64,000 nucleotides of DNA from Romboutsia ilealis (GCF_900015215.1 NZ_LN555523.1:314317-378316); one strand, 5' to 3'. Shown: positions 9,304 to 20,283, counted from the stretch's first letter. The notes: a model not told the origin generated them from the sequence alone. Made by a program: numbers and translations.

Positions 9304-11316
9304 ATGGCATATAAGAAGATACCGGAGTATGAAGATATTATTAATATAGATAATATAGAAAAGTTTAAACGCGGGGAATTGTATGATAGTTATAATTTTT
9401 TAGGAAGTCATAAATCTAGATATCAAGGTAAGATAGGAATATGTTTTAATGTATGGGCACCAAATGCAAAAAATGTATATCTAGTTGGAGACTTTAATGA
9501 TTGGAACAAAGAAGCTTATCCTATGGAAAATATAGAGGGAAGTGGAATATGGACTATATTTTTAAATAATGCAAAACAAGGACAAGCATATAAGTACAAT
9601 GTAATCGGATGTGACGGAGTTAGTAGAATGAAAGCCGACCCTTATGGGGTATTTTCAGAAAAAAGACCAAATACAGCTTCAATAATATATACAAATGATA
9701 ACTATAAATGGAATGATAGAAAATGGCAAAGAGAAAAACAAAAAATTGTTCATGATGAAAATCCAATGAATATATATGAAGTTCATTTAGGTTCTTGGAA
9801 AAGAAAATGGGACGGCGAATTTTTTTCATATGAAGAATTATATGAAATGATAGAATATGTAAAAGATATGGGATATACACATATAGAATTAATGCCTATA
9901 ACTGAACATCCATTAGATGAATCTTGGGGATATCAAACTATAGGATACTATAGTAGTACAAGTAGGTATGGAACACCTACAGAGTTTAAGGCATTTATAG
10001 ATAAATGTCATGAAAATGGTATTGGAGTAATATTAGATTTTGCATATAGTCATTTTTGTAAAGATGCTCATGGGCTATATAAATTTGATGGATCTGCACA
10101 ATTTGAATATTCAGATCCTTTAAAGGCTGAAAATCTAGGATGGGGAACTGCTCACTTTGATTTAGGTAAACCAGAGGTTAATAGTTTTTTAATTTCTAAT
10201 GTACTTTATTGGTTTAATGAATATCATATAGATGGAATAAGGGTAGATGCAGTCTCTAGTATGCTTTATTTAGATTATGATATTGGAGAATGGAGACCTA
10301 ATAAATACGGTGGAAGAGAAAATTTAGAAGCAATAGATTTTATAAAAAAATTAAATAAAATTATTTATACTACAGTTAGTAATCCAATTATAATAGCCGA
10401 AGAATCAACAGCGTGGCCTATGGTGACTGGGCCAACTTATTCAGGTGCTCTTGGATTTACATATAAATGGAATATGGGATGGATGAATGATACATTGAAA
10501 TATATGGAGATGGACCCTATATACAGAAAATACCATCATGAATTAATTACATTCTCTTTCATGTATGCATTCTCAGAGAACTTTATCTTGCCACTGTCAC
10601 ATGATGAAGTTGTTCATGGTAAAAAATCATTATTAGATAAAATGCCAGGAGATCCTTGGCAGAAATTTGCTTCATTAAGAACGTTATATGCATATTATAT
10701 GATACACCCAGGGAAAAAATTATTGTTTATGGGATCAGAATTTGGGCAAGGACTAGAATGGAGATATGCATACGGACTAGAATGGGAACTACTAGAAAGA
10801 GAACCTCATATGAAAATGAAAGATTATGTAAAAGACTTAAATCATTTATATAAAAATGAAAAAGCTCTCTATGAAATGAATAATACGTATGAAGGATTTG
10901 ATTTTATAGATCCACATAATAGTGAACAAAGTATAGTAACTTTAATGCGAAAGGGAAAAAATGAAAGAGATTTTATAATAGCTGTTATAAACTTTACTCC
11001 TGTAGTCAGATATAATTATAAAATAGGAGTACCATACGAAGGGGTTTATGAAGAAGTATTTAATACTGATGATGAAAAATATTGGGGATCAAATCAGACA
11101 ATGAAAAATTCAGAATTAACATCATATCCAGAGAAATGGCATAATAAAGATAATCATATAAGAATAAAAGTACCGCCTTTAGGAGCTGTATTTATAAAAG
11201 GAAAGGAATTAAAAATAGACACTATACAAATAGATTCTAATAGTAAAGTATCGATAGGTGGTAAGGATAAAAAAGTCAATAAAGTAAATTCTAAAACTAA
11301 AACTCAGAAATTATAA
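9304..11316 (+). CDS. glgB: 1,4-alpha-glucan branching enzyme
   Basis: Transfers alpha-1,4 glucan segments to 1,6 positions to branch glycogen. The 670-residue protein has an N-terminal CBM48-type beta domain (WAPNAKNVYLVGDFNDW, residues about 50-66) and a GH13 catalytic barrel with the nucleophile motif DGIRVDAVSSMLY (Asp near 314), the acid/base motif IIAEEST (Glu near 366) and LSHDEVVHGK. The usual region DWVPGHF reads DFAYSHF here; the catalytic-core Asp and His are kept. The lysine-rich last 30 residues look like a disordered tail. A run GGGGGGGA lies about 11 nt before ATG. It is the first gene of the glycogen operon, with glgC 34 nt downstream. Confidence 0.96.
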   Translation: MAYKKIPEYEDIINIDNIEKFKRGELYDSYNFLGSHKSRYQGKIGICFNVWAPNAKNVYLVGDFNDWNKEAYPMENIEGSGIWTIFLNNAKQGQAYKYNVIGCDGVSRMKADPYGVFSEKRPNTASIIYTNDNYKWNDRKWQREKQKIVHDENPMNIYEVHLGSWKRKWDGEFFSYEELYEMIEYVKDMGYTHIELMPITEHPLDESWGYQTIGYYSSTSRYGTPTEFKAFIDKCHENGIGVILDFAYSHFCKDAHGLYKFDGSAQFEYSDPLKAENLGWGTAHFDLGKPEVNSFLISNVLYWFNEYHIDGIRVDAVSSMLYLDYDIGEWRPNKYGGRENLEAIDFIKKLNKIIYTTVSNPIIIAEESTAWPMVTGPTYSGALGFTYKWNMGWMNDTLKYMEMDPIYRKYHHELITFSFMYAFSENFILPLSHDEVVHGKKSLLDKMPGDPWQKFASLRTLYAYYMIHPGKKLLFMGSEFGQGLEWRYAYGLEWELLEREPHMKMKDYVKDLNHLYKNEKALYEMNNTYEGFDFIDPHNSEQSIVTLMRKGKNERDFIIAVINFTPVVRYNYKIGVPYEGVYEEVFNTDDEKYWGSNQTMKNSELTSYPEKWHNKDNHIRIKVPPLGAVFIKGKELKIDTIQIDSNSKVSIGGKDKKVNKVNSKTKTQKL

Positions 11317-11350
11317 ATTAGAGATGGATAAATATTAAGGGGGATAAGTA

Positions 11351-12502
11351 ATGAAAAAAGATATGCTAGCTATGATTTTAGCAGGGGGCCAAGGATCAAG
11401 ATTAGGAGTTTTTACAAAAAGAATTGCTAAACCAGCAGTTTCATTTGGAGGAAAATACAGAATAATAGATTTTGTTTTAAGTAACTGCTCTAATTCAGGA
11501 ATAGATACAGTAGGAGTTTTAACACAATATAGACCATTAATATTAAATTCACATATAGGGACAGGAAGTCATTGGGATTTAGATAGAATAAATGGTGGAG
11601 TACATATATTACAGCCATATATGAATGAAAAAGAAGGAAATTGGTATAGAGGTACTGCACATGCAATACATCAAAATATGGATTTTATAGATAGTTATAA
11701 TCCAGAGTATGTACTGATATTATCAGGAGATCATATATACAAAATGGATTATAGTAAGATGTTAGATCATCACAAAAAGAAAGGATCAAAAGCTACAATT
11801 GCAGTAATAGAAGTTCCTTGGGATGAGGCATCTAGATTTGGGATAATGAATACTAATGAAGATTCATCAATATATGAATTTGAAGAAAAGCCAGCTAATC
11901 CAAAAAGTAATCTAGCATCTATGGGTGTATATATATTTGATTGGAAAATGCTAAAAGGATATTTTGAAGAAGTAGATAATAATGGTGCAAATTATGATGA
12001 TTTTGGTAAAAATTTAATACCTAAGATGTTAGAAGATCAAATACCAATGTTTGCATATCCATTTAAAGGTTATTGGAGAGATGTAGGTACTATAGAAAGT
12101 TTATGGGAAGCTAATATGGATATTATAAAATCTAATGATGAAATAGATTTAAATAGTTCTAAATGGAGAATATATACAAATACAATGTCAATGCCACCTC
12201 AATACATAGGTAAAGATTCTGATATACAGAAATCATTAGTAGCAGATGGATGTAAGGTATTGGGAAAAGTAGAACACTCTGTTTTATCTCATGGAGTATC
12301 AGTAGGTAGTGAGAGTATAATAAAAGATTCTGTAATAATGCCTAATGTAAAGATAGGTAAAAATGTAATAATAGAGAAGGCTATGATAGGTGAAGGTGCA
12401 ATAATAGAAGATAATACTATAATAAAAGAGCAAGAAGGTATAAATGTTATATCTGAGTACGAAGTAGTAAAAGCTCAACTTGAATTAGAAGGGGGATTTT
12501 AA
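11351..12502 (+). CDS. glgC: Glucose-1-phosphate adenylyltransferase, catalytic subunit
   Basis: Makes ADP-glucose from ATP and glucose-1-phosphate, the committed step of bacterial glycogen synthesis. The 383-residue protein starts with the nucleotidyltransferase loop AGGQGSRLG (residues about 12-20), carries [11 protein letters not shown] and the sugar-phosphate site FEEKP, and ends in a left-handed beta-helix of hexapeptide repeats ([20 protein letters not shown]). AAGGGGGA precedes ATG. It is followed after two bases by glgD, which in Firmicutes forms a heteromeric enzyme with GlgC. Confidence 0.96.
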   Translation: MKKDMLAMILAGGQGSRLGVFTKRIAKPAVSFGGKYRIIDFVLSNCSNSGIDTVGVLTQYRPLILNSHIGTGSHWDLDRINGGVHILQPYMNEKEGNWYRGTAHAIHQNMDFIDSYNPEYVLILSGDHIYKMDYSKMLDHHKKKGSKATIAVIEVPWDEASRFGIMNTNEDSSIYEFEEKPANPKSNLASMGVYIFDWKMLKGYFEEVDNNGANYDDFGKNLIPKMLEDQIPMFAYPFKGYWRDVGTIESLWEANMDIIKSNDEIDLNSSKWRIYTNTMSMPPQYIGKDSDIQKSLVADGCKVLGKVEHSVLSHGVSVGSESIIKDSVIMPNVKIGKNVIIEKAMIGEGAIIEDNTIIKEQEGINVISEYEVVKAQLELEGGF

Positions 12503-12504
12503 TC

Positions 12505-13632
12505 ATGAGAAGTGAATGTGTAGGAATAATAAATTTAGATAATAAAAATGATTTAACTATGAATCAACTTACAAATGTAAGACCAATAGGATCTCTTCCT
12601 ATTGCAGGTAGATATAGAGTTATAGATTTTTCACTTTCAAACATGGTGAATTCAGGTATAACTAATGTAGGAATATTTGCGAAAGAAAAGTATAGATCAT
12701 TAACAGACCATATAGGAAGTGGAAAGGATTGGGATTTAAGTAGAAAAACAGGAGGATTATTTATATTCAGTCCTGAGAACACAAAAGATAGAAGTAAATA
12801 TCCATATAGAAGTGGAGATATTTATAATATATTAGCTAATATAGATTATATAGAAAGATGCGAAGAAGAATATGTATTAATAGTACCAAGCTATATGGTA
12901 GGAAATATAGATTATACAAAAATGATAGAGTATCATAAAGAATCAGATAATGATATAACTATGCTTTATAAAAATATAGATAATGCGGATGTGGATTTCT
13001 ATGAAACATCAACATTGAATATAGATGGAGATAGAGTAATTAATATAGGAACGAATATAGGTACTTCAAAAAATGCTAATGTATCTATGGAAACTTATAT
13101 AATGAATCGTAATGAGTTTATAAAATCTATATATAAGTGCGTAAGTGAAGGTAGACATTCATACATAGAAGATTTTATAGCAGAATCTATTAATAAATTA
13201 AAGATTGGTGCATATGAATATAAAGGATATCTTAAGTGTATAAATTCAATAAAATCATATTATTCAATGAAGGACGAATTATTACAAGAAGATATAGCTA
13301 ATGAATTATTATATTCTGATAGAAAAATATTAACTAAAGAACAAAATCAATCTCCTACTATATATTCAGAGAGTGCAAATGTAGAGAATTCGTTCATAGC
13401 TACTGGATGCATAATAGAAGGTACTGTAAAAAATAGTATTATCTTTAGAAAAGTTCATATAAAAGAAGGTGCAGTAATAGAAAATTCAGTTATAATGCAA
13501 AACTGTACAATAGAAAAAGATGCACAGTTACAAAATGTTATATTTGATAAAAATGTATACATATCAGAAGGAAAAGAGTTAAAAGGAGATATAGAATATC
13601 CAGTAGTTATTGAAAAAAATACAGCTATTTAA
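12505..13632 (+). CDS. glgD: ADP-glucose pyrophosphorylase, GlgD subunit
   Basis: Paralogue of GlgC that in other Firmicutes is poorly active alone and modulates GlgC in a GlgCD complex. The 375-residue protein keeps the fold (AGRYRVIDFSLSNMVNSGI and the C-terminal beta-helix repeats) but its N-terminus has no GGxGxRL loop; the equivalent stretch reads GIINLDNKNDLTMNQLT. That loss supports a regulatory rather than catalytic role. Its start lies two bases after the glgC stop and its ribosome binding site (GAAGGGGGA) is inside the end of glgC, suggesting translational coupling. Confidence 0.93.
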   Translation: MRSECVGIINLDNKNDLTMNQLTNVRPIGSLPIAGRYRVIDFSLSNMVNSGITNVGIFAKEKYRSLTDHIGSGKDWDLSRKTGGLFIFSPENTKDRSKYPYRSGDIYNILANIDYIERCEEEYVLIVPSYMVGNIDYTKMIEYHKESDNDITMLYKNIDNADVDFYETSTLNIDGDRVINIGTNIGTSKNANVSMETYIMNRNEFIKSIYKCVSEGRHSYIEDFIAESINKLKIGAYEYKGYLKCINSIKSYYSMKDELLQEDIANELLYSDRKILTKEQNQSPTIYSESANVENSFIATGCIIEGTVKNSIIFRKVHIKEGAVIENSVIMQNCTIEKDAQLQNVIFDKNVYISEGKELKGDIEYPVVIEKNTAI

Positions 13633-13647
13633 AGGGGGAATATATTA

Positions 13648-15099
13648 GTGAAGGTTCTTTATGCTACTGCAGAATGCTGGCCATTTGCAAAAACTGGGGG
13701 ATTAGGCGATGTATCTTATGCATTGCCTAAGTCATTAAAAAAAGAAGGTATAGATGTTAGGGTAATACTACCAAAGTATTCAACTATGCCAAATTACTTA
13801 AAAGAGCAACTAAAAGAAGTTGCAGTATTTAGTGTAGATGTTGGTTGGAGAAAACAGTATTGTGGTCTTTTAGAAATGGATTTAAATGGAGTGAAATTTT
13901 ATTTTATAGATAATGAATATTATTTTAAAAGAGACGGAGAAATAGCATATCTATATGGATTTGGAGACGATGCAGAAAGGTATACATTCTTTAGTAATGC
14001 AGTTCTTGAAGCTATGTCTATATTAAACTTCTATCCAGATATAGTTCATTTAAATGATTGGCACACTGGTATGATCCCATTGATATTAAAGGAGAAATAT
14101 AGCCACTCAAAAAAATATAGAAATATAAAAACTGTTTATACGATTCATAACCTACAATATCAAGGAGTATTTAGTGATTCTATAATAGAGGATATATTAG
14201 ACATACCAAGAGATTATTATAACAATGGAGATATAGAATATTATGGTGGCGTAAGTTTTATGAAGTCTGGAATTGTATTTAGTGATAAAGTAATAGCTGT
14301 TAGTCCAACTTATTCAAATGAAATACAAACAGAATTTTATGGAGAAGGATTAGATGGCCTTCTTAAATCAAAATCTTATAAATTAAAAGGGATTTTAAAT
14401 GGAATAGATTATGATTTAAATAATCCATTAACAGATGGAGATATATTTGTAAACTATGATATAAATAGTATAGACAAAAAAATAGAAAATAAACTTAAAT
14501 TGCAAGAAATTTTAGGATTAGATATTAATCCAGATATACCGCTAATAGGAATTGTATCAAGATTAGTGTCACAAAAAGGATTTGATTTAATATCATATAT
14601 GATGCCTGAAATAATAAGAGAAAATTTACAAGTAGTTATTTTAGGAACAGGGGAACATCAGTATCAATCAATGTTTAATTATTATGACTCTAATTTCCCA
14701 AATAAAGTTTCTGCAAGAATAACTTTTGATAGTGCTTTTGCGCAACAAATATATGCAGGAAGTGATATGTTCTTAATGCCATCATTATTTGAACCATGTG
14801 GGATAGGCCAAATGTTGGCTATGAGATATGGAACTCTTCCGATAGTTAGAGAAACTGGTGGTCTTAAAGATACAGTTATACCATATAATAAGTACACAGG
14901 AGAAGGTAATGGATTTAGTTTTAAAAATTATAATGCACATGAAATGCTTTATTGCATTAGAAGAGCTGTAAAACTATACGATGATAAAGAGAATTGGATG
15001 GGATTAGTTAATAATGCAATGAATACAGATAGTAGTTGGAAAAAATCAGCTACAGAATATATAAAAGTTTACGAGGAAATAGTTAACCAAAAGGGGTGA
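13648..15099 (+). CDS. glgA: Glycogen synthase (ADP-glucose, GT5)
   Basis: Extends glycogen from ADP-glucose. The 483-residue protein carries the ADP-glucose binding motif KTGGLGD at residues 15-21, the N-terminal domain motif LNDWHTG, and the C-terminal FEPCGIGQMLAMRYG motif that holds the conserved catalytic-site Glu of GT5 synthases. Start is GTG at 13648 with AAAGGGGGA seven bases before it, 15 nt after glgD. The length matches the family (about 475-485). Confidence 0.96.
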   Translation: MKVLYATAECWPFAKTGGLGDVSYALPKSLKKEGIDVRVILPKYSTMPNYLKEQLKEVAVFSVDVGWRKQYCGLLEMDLNGVKFYFIDNEYYFKRDGEIAYLYGFGDDAERYTFFSNAVLEAMSILNFYPDIVHLNDWHTGMIPLILKEKYSHSKKYRNIKTVYTIHNLQYQGVFSDSIIEDILDIPRDYYNNGDIEYYGGVSFMKSGIVFSDKVIAVSPTYSNEIQTEFYGEGLDGLLKSKSYKLKGILNGIDYDLNNPLTDGDIFVNYDINSIDKKIENKLKLQEILGLDINPDIPLIGIVSRLVSQKGFDLISYMMPEIIRENLQVVILGTGEHQYQSMFNYYDSNFPNKVSARITFDSAFAQQIYAGSDMFLMPSLFEPCGIGQMLAMRYGTLPIVRETGGLKDTVIPYNKYTGEGNGFSFKNYNAHEMLYCIRRAVKLYDDKENWMGLVNNAMNTDSSWKKSATEYIKVYEEIVNQKG

Positions 15100-15106
15100 T
15101 TAGATA

Positions 15107-17539
15107 TTGGCTAAAATAAATAAAAACAAATTTAAACAAAGTTTTGAAACTAAAATGTATAGTTTGTATGCTCAATCCATAAATGATGCTACAGATGAGC
15201 AATTATTAAATGTTTTATGTAGTGTTATAAAAGATATAATATCTAAAAAATGGGTAGATAACAAACTAGATTCTCAAAAAGAAGTATATTATTTTAGTAT
15301 AGAGTTTTTATTAGGTAGACAATTAAAATCTAATTTACTAAATTTAGGAATAGAAAATGTAGTAAGAGAAAGCTTGAAAGAGCTTAATATAGATTTAGAT
15401 AATTTAATAAATGCCGAGTCAGATCCAGCGCTAGGAAATGGTGGATTAGGTAGATTGGCAGCTTGTTTTTTAGACTCGATGGCATCTTTAAATATAAGTG
15501 GTCATGGATATGGTATCAGATATAAACATGGTTTATTTGAACAAAAATTTATAAACGGTTATCAGGTTGAAGTACCTGATAACTGGTTAACTCAAGGTGG
15601 ATATGTTTGGGAGACGGTAAGACCAAATAAAGCTATAGTAGTTAAGTTTGAAGGAAATGTGAATTTAATAGATAAAAATGGAAGACTTGAAGTTAACCAT
15701 ACTGATTATTTACCAATAATGGCTATGCCGTATGATATACCTATAATAGGGTATGGTAATAACTCTATAAATACACTTAGATTATTTAAGAGTGAAGTTT
15801 TAAGTAGAGATTTTGGTCCATTAACTGTAAATGCTAGAAATTCATATGGAAGCTATGAAGATGCATTAAAATATAAATACTATGCAGAGGAAATTTCGCA
15901 AGTTTTATACCCGAATGATTCTAATTATGCAGGTAGATTATTAAGATTAAAGCAAGAGTACTTCTTCGTAAGTGCAGGTATACAAGATATAATAAGAAAG
16001 TATAAGAAAAAGAAACTAGATATAAAAAAATTAAATGAAAAAGTTGCTATACACATAAACGATACTCATCCTACTCTTTGTATTCCTGAATTAATGAGAA
16101 TATTATTAGATGAGGAAGGGCTATCATGGGATGAAGCTTGGGATATAACTATAAATACTATATCTTATACAAATCATACAATAATGACAGAGGCTATGGA
16201 AAGATGGCCAAAAGAAATGGTCAAAAGATTACTTCCGAGAATTTACATGATTATAGAAGAAATTAATAAGCGATATGTGAATGAATTAGAAGAACGTAAA
16301 TATGATCATGAAAAAATATATCGAATGAGTATTATTGATAATAATGATATAAAAATGGCTAATTTATCTATAGTAGGTAGCCATAGTGTAAATGGTGTTG
16401 CAAAACTTCATACAGAGTTACTTAAAAAGGAAGTCCTAAAAGACTTTTATGAGCATGAACCAGAAAAATTTAATAATAAAACTAATGGTATAGCTCATAG
16501 AAGATGGTTAATAAGTGCTAACAGTGAACTTAGTGATCTTATTACAGGATTAATATCTGAAGATTGGAAAACAGATACAAATAAACTTAAAGAACTAGAA
16601 ATATATAGAAATAATAAAGATGTATTAGAAAAAATAGGTGAAATTAAATATAGCAATAAAGAGAGATTAGCTAAATTTATAAAAGAAAAGTATGATATAG
16701 ATGTTAATCCAAATTCAATATTTGATGTACAAGTAAAAAGATTACATGCATATAAAAGACAATTATTAAATGCACTTCATATATTACATTTATACCATGA
16801 ATTGTTAGAAAATCCTAACTTTGATATGGAACCAAGAACATTTATATTTGGGGCTAAAGCAGCACCTGGATATTATTTAGCAAAATGTATAATAAAATTC
16901 ATAAATTCTTTAGCAGATAAAATCAACAATGATCCACGAATAGATAATAAAATAAAAGTAGTATTCATAGAAAATTATGGAGTATCAATAGCAGAGCTTA
17001 TAATACCTGCAGCTGATGTAAGTGAACAAATATCAACGACAACTAAAGAGGCATCAGGAACAGGTAATATGAAGTTTATGATGAATGGAGCTATAACTTT
17101 AGCTACATTAGATGGTGCCAATATAGAAATATTTGATCAAGTAGGTAAAGATAATATAGTTATATTTGGTCTGAGTGCAAATGAAGTATTAAATTACAAT
17201 AAATTTGGAGGATACTCAGCTTTAGATTTATATAATTCTAATAGAAATATAAAAAGAGTTGTAGATGATCTAATAAATGGATTTATACCAAATATGGAAA
17301 AAGAAGGTAGAGAAATATACGATTCTTTAATAACTTATAATGATGAATATTTTGTTCTTAGAGATATAGAGAATTATATAGAAGCTCAAGAAAAGATAGA
17401 TAAGCTGTATAAAAATAAAGATAAGTGGAATGAAATGGCCTTAATAAATATAGCTAATTCAGGTGTATTCTCAAGTGATAGAACTATAGCAGAATATGCA
17501 CATGACATTTGGTTTAAAGGGTGTGAGGGAAATGAGTAA
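15107..17539 (+). CDS. glgP: Glycogen/starch alpha-glucan phosphorylase
   Basis: Phosphorolytically releases glucose-1-phosphate from glycogen ends (GT35). The 810-residue protein has ALGNGGLGRLAACFLDS near residue 107 and the pyridoxal-phosphate lysine in KEASGTGNMKFMMNG near residue 655. It starts at TTG 15107; the ribosome binding site AAGGGGTGA overlaps the glgA stop codon, so the two genes are probably translationally coupled. Synthesis and degradation enzymes thus share a transcript, as in several clostridial glycogen operons. Confidence 0.95.
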   Translation: MAKINKNKFKQSFETKMYSLYAQSINDATDEQLLNVLCSVIKDIISKKWVDNKLDSQKEVYYFSIEFLLGRQLKSNLLNLGIENVVRESLKELNIDLDNLINAESDPALGNGGLGRLAACFLDSMASLNISGHGYGIRYKHGLFEQKFINGYQVEVPDNWLTQGGYVWETVRPNKAIVVKFEGNVNLIDKNGRLEVNHTDYLPIMAMPYDIPIIGYGNNSINTLRLFKSEVLSRDFGPLTVNARNSYGSYEDALKYKYYAEEISQVLYPNDSNYAGRLLRLKQEYFFVSAGIQDIIRKYKKKKLDIKKLNEKVAIHINDTHPTLCIPELMRILLDEEGLSWDEAWDITINTISYTNHTIMTEAMERWPKEMVKRLLPRIYMIIEEINKRYVNELEERKYDHEKIYRMSIIDNNDIKMANLSIVGSHSVNGVAKLHTELLKKEVLKDFYEHEPEKFNNKTNGIAHRRWLISANSELSDLITGLISEDWKTDTNKLKELEIYRNNKDVLEKIGEIKYSNKERLAKFIKEKYDIDVNPNSIFDVQVKRLHAYKRQLLNALHILHLYHELLENPNFDMEPRTFIFGAKAAPGYYLAKCIIKFINSLADKINNDPRIDNKIKVVFIENYGVSIAELIIPAADVSEQISTTTKEASGTGNMKFMMNGAITLATLDGANIEIFDQVGKDNIVIFGLSANEVLNYNKFGGYSALDLYNSNRNIKRVVDDLINGFIPNMEKEGREIYDSLITYNDEYFVLRDIENYIEAQEKIDKLYKNKDKWNEMALINIANSGVFSSDRTIAEYAHDIWFKGCEGNE

Positions 17540-19394
17540 TATAATAAACTATAGTTCTTGGGAAAATAAGACTCCATTTGGAGCCATAAAAATAAACCAA
17601 GACATAAGAATATCAGTAGAGGCAGATGAAAGCTATAATTTAAAAAATATAAAGTGGATTATATTAAAAGATGATAATAAAGTTGGAGAAGTAGATTTAG
17701 TAAGAGAAAGTAAAAAATATTATCAAGGCGAATTTAATAAATTTAATGAAACTGGATTATATTTTTATTACTTTGAAGTAGAAGTAGATATAAATGGAAA
17801 TAATAGAAAGTTATTTTATGGAAAGAATTATAACGACGGGAATGTTTGTGAATATTCATATGAAAACTTAAATAAATATCAGATAACAGTTCATGAAGAT
17901 TTTAAAATTCCATTATGGTATAAAGAAGGCATAATGTATAATATATTCGTTGATAGATTTAATAACGGAAATAGAAATAAAAAGCCGAGTAATCCAAAAG
18001 AAAATAGTTTTATATATGCAAATTGGTCTGATACACCTATGTATATAAGAGATAAAAATGATGATATAATAAGATGGGATTTCTATGGAGGAAATCTCAA
18101 AGGTATAATAGAAAAGCTTCCATATTTAAGTAAGATGGGTGTTAGCATAATATACTTAAATCCAATATTTGAATCTCCAAGTAATCATAAGTATAATACT
18201 GGAGATTATAAAAAAATAGACCCAATGTTTGGAGATGAAGAAATACTAAAAGAATTAATAGAGAAAGCTAATACAAAGGGAATAAATATAATACTAGATG
18301 GTGTATTTAGTCATACTGGAGCGGATAGCAAATACTTTAATAAGTTTGGGAATTATGATGAAGTAGGTGCATACCAATCAAAGGATTCTAAATATAGCTC
18401 ATGGTATACTTTTAACGAGTTTCCAGATGATTATAAATGTTGGTGGGGCGTTAAGGATTTACCCAATGTGAACGAACTTAATAAGAGTTATATGAATTAT
18501 ATTATATATGAAGAAGATAGTGTTATAAATAAATGGACTTCTATGGGAATTAAAGGCTGGAGATTAGATGTAGCAGATGAATTACCAACTGAGTTTATAA
18601 AGGAATTTAGAAAAGAGTTGAAAAAAAATGATTCTGAATCTATATTAATAGGTGAAGTATGGGAAGATGCGTCTAATAAGATAAGTTATAACGAAAGAAG
18701 AAGTTATCTTGTTGGAAATCAATTAGATTCAGTAATGGGATATCCATTTAGAGACAATATAGTTTCATTTTTGAAAGGAAATATAACTTCAAAAGAATTA
18801 AATAATAAATTTATGACTATAAAAGAAAATTATCCAAAAGAATCATTTAAAGCTAATTTAAATTTGATTAGCTCACATGATGTACCTAGAATAAAGACAG
18901 AATTAAATTATGATGAAGCTATGGTAAAATTAGCTGTAGCTACTCAAATGACTTTTGAAGGAGTGCCATATATTTATTATGGTGATGAAGCTGGTCTTTG
19001 TGGAGGTACAGATCCTGACAATAGAAAGACATATCCCTGGAAGAATGAAGATGAGAATATGATAGAGTTTTACAAGCAATCAATAAATACAAGAAAACAA
19101 TATAATGTATTGATTAATGGAGATACTGAATTTATAGATACAAATGATGATGATGTGTTTGGATATATTAGATTTAATGATAAGTATGAAAAAATGTTAA
19201 TATTAGTTAATAGAAGTTTAGAAAATAAAAACATATCAATAGATATAAAAGAAAATACATTAGAAATAGTAGATATTAAATATAGTTCTAACAAATATTT
19301 AGAATTTATATCTAAGGAATGTGAAGAATTTAATTTACAAATAAGTCCTAAGTCTTTTAATATATTTAATGTAACAAATCATATTGAAGTATAG
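17532..19394 (+). CDS. GH13 alpha-glucan hydrolase (alpha-amylase/neopullulanase type)
   Basis: Intracellular glycoside hydrolase, last gene of the glycogen operon and probably active on glycogen or the limit dextrins left by GlgP. The 620-residue protein lacks a signal peptide, has an N-terminal beta-sandwich of about 130 residues, and a GH13 barrel with GVFSHTG, nucleophile motif GWRLDVADELP, acid motif IGEVWEDA and transition-state motif SSHDVPRI, then a C-terminal beta domain. ATG 17532 overlaps the glgP stop by eight bases and has GAGGGA just upstream; the longer frame from 17496 is not needed. Substrate (pullulanase, cyclomaltodextrinase or amylase) is not resolvable from motifs. Confidence 0.88.
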   Translation: MSNIINYSSWENKTPFGAIKINQDIRISVEADESYNLKNIKWIILKDDNKVGEVDLVRESKKYYQGEFNKFNETGLYFYYFEVEVDINGNNRKLFYGKNYNDGNVCEYSYENLNKYQITVHEDFKIPLWYKEGIMYNIFVDRFNNGNRNKKPSNPKENSFIYANWSDTPMYIRDKNDDIIRWDFYGGNLKGIIEKLPYLSKMGVSIIYLNPIFESPSNHKYNTGDYKKIDPMFGDEEILKELIEKANTKGINIILDGVFSHTGADSKYFNKFGNYDEVGAYQSKDSKYSSWYTFNEFPDDYKCWWGVKDLPNVNELNKSYMNYIIYEEDSVINKWTSMGIKGWRLDVADELPTEFIKEFRKELKKNDSESILIGEVWEDASNKISYNERRSYLVGNQLDSVMGYPFRDNIVSFLKGNITSKELNNKFMTIKENYPKESFKANLNLISSHDVPRIKTELNYDEAMVKLAVATQMTFEGVPYIYYGDEAGLCGGTDPDNRKTYPWKNEDENMIEFYKQSINTRKQYNVLINGDTEFIDTNDDDVFGYIRFNDKYEKMLILVNRSLENKNISIDIKENTLEIVDIKYSSNKYLEFISKECEEFNLQISPKSFNIFNVTNHIEV

Positions 19395-19400
19395 ATATAT

Positions 19401-19452
19401 AAATAAAGAGACAGTTATTTTTAATTTTGGCTATGTTAGCCCTCTTCGTGAT
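19401..19452 (+). repeat. Left terminal inverted repeat of the IS
   Basis: Begins AAATAAAGAGACAGTTATTT and later contains GGCTATGTTAGC and TTCGTGAT; each block is found in reverse complement at 21507-21558. Confidence 0.88.
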
Positions 19453-19467
19453 AAATATTGCATAAAA

Positions 19468-19520
19468 AGAACCACACCTTAGATTTTTCAATACATTGAA
19501 TTCTAAGATGTGGTTGCTTT
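19468..19520. terminator. Bidirectional terminator inside the IS left end
   Basis: A 14-bp stem (19470-19483 with 19502-19515, AACCACACCTTAGA against TCTAAGATGTGGTT, one C-A or G-U position) flanked by A-rich sequence on the left and GCTTTT on the right. It could stop the glycogen transcript entering from the left and the IS genes reading leftwards. Confidence 0.75.
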
Positions 19521-19657
19521 TATAACTTACTATAAATTATTCGTAATATATTAAAATTGTGCGTTTATTTTAATTTATATAATTAATCAATTGTATGATA
19601 AAATAAGTATGGAAATAGCTAAATATATTAGCATTACCACATATACATATATTTTTG

Positions 19658-20227
19658 TTAGTTAATTTTATGTAGTTTCACATACACTACCAAATCTTTT
19701 AGATTATTATTACCTATTTCAAATTCTTTATCAATATTTAAACTTTCGGTGCTATTATTTTCTCCACCAATACTATATAGAGCTATCACAACTTCATCAT
19801 CTAAATTAAAGTATTTATCTTCCTCTAAAGTTGACAGTGCTATACCTGTATCATAAGCATCTTTTAAAAAGTCTAAAGTACCACTTCCATATTCTGAATC
19901 ATTTATTATAACTTTAAGATTACAGTCTGTTTTATCTCCATCAGTAACTCCAATTTTTAGTGTACTATTGTTTCTATTGTGTTCTATAGTTGATTTATAT
20001 AATACATGTTCTTCTTTTAGAGCACCATATTCATATTCTTTAGCAGTAAATTCAATTTCATAATTCCCATCTTCTAAATTATTTATATAGTATTTTTTAC
20101 CCATTCCAAACATATTGTCAGGACAGTTTCCTATATATAATTTATCTGAATTTTTTGAATTTGAGCAACCAACAATAAATATGATTGAAGTTACTATTAA
20201 TAATAGCATTGTTATTATTTTTTTCAT
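19658..20227 (-). CDS. Putative lipoprotein, IS passenger gene
   Basis: The 189-residue product starts with a lipoprotein signal peptide (basic MKK, hydrophobic core, lipobox FIVGC, modified Cys at residue 21). The mature part is acidic and polar, probably beta-rich, with two further Cys residues (one each in GNCPDN and TDCNLK). I recognise no family. It lies inside the IS between the left inverted repeat and the transposase, is transcribed in the same direction as the transposase, and has its own AAGGGGGA ribosome binding site and upstream promoter-like region. Its ends and the flanking terminator indicate it travels with the element. Function unknown. Confidence 0.8.
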   Translation of the reverse strand: MKKIITMLLLIVTSIIFIVGCSNSKNSDKLYIGNCPDNMFGMGKKYYINNLEDGNYEIEFTAKEYEYGALKEEHVLYKSTIEHNRNNSTLKIGVTDGDKTDCNLKVIINDSEYGSGTLDFLKDAYDTGIALSTLEEDKYFNLDDEVVIALYSIGGENNSTESLNIDKEFEIGNNNLKDLVVYVKLHKIN

Positions 20228-20283
20228 AATAGATATCCCCCTTTTATTTTCTTTATTTTCTAATCATGCTAGAACAATAGTTC

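Noticed and set aside
12505..13632. glgD as a degenerate pseudogene of glgC because it lacks the nucleotide loop
   Set aside because: The frame is intact, the gene is tightly embedded in the operon, and loop-less GlgD subunits are normal in Firmicutes.
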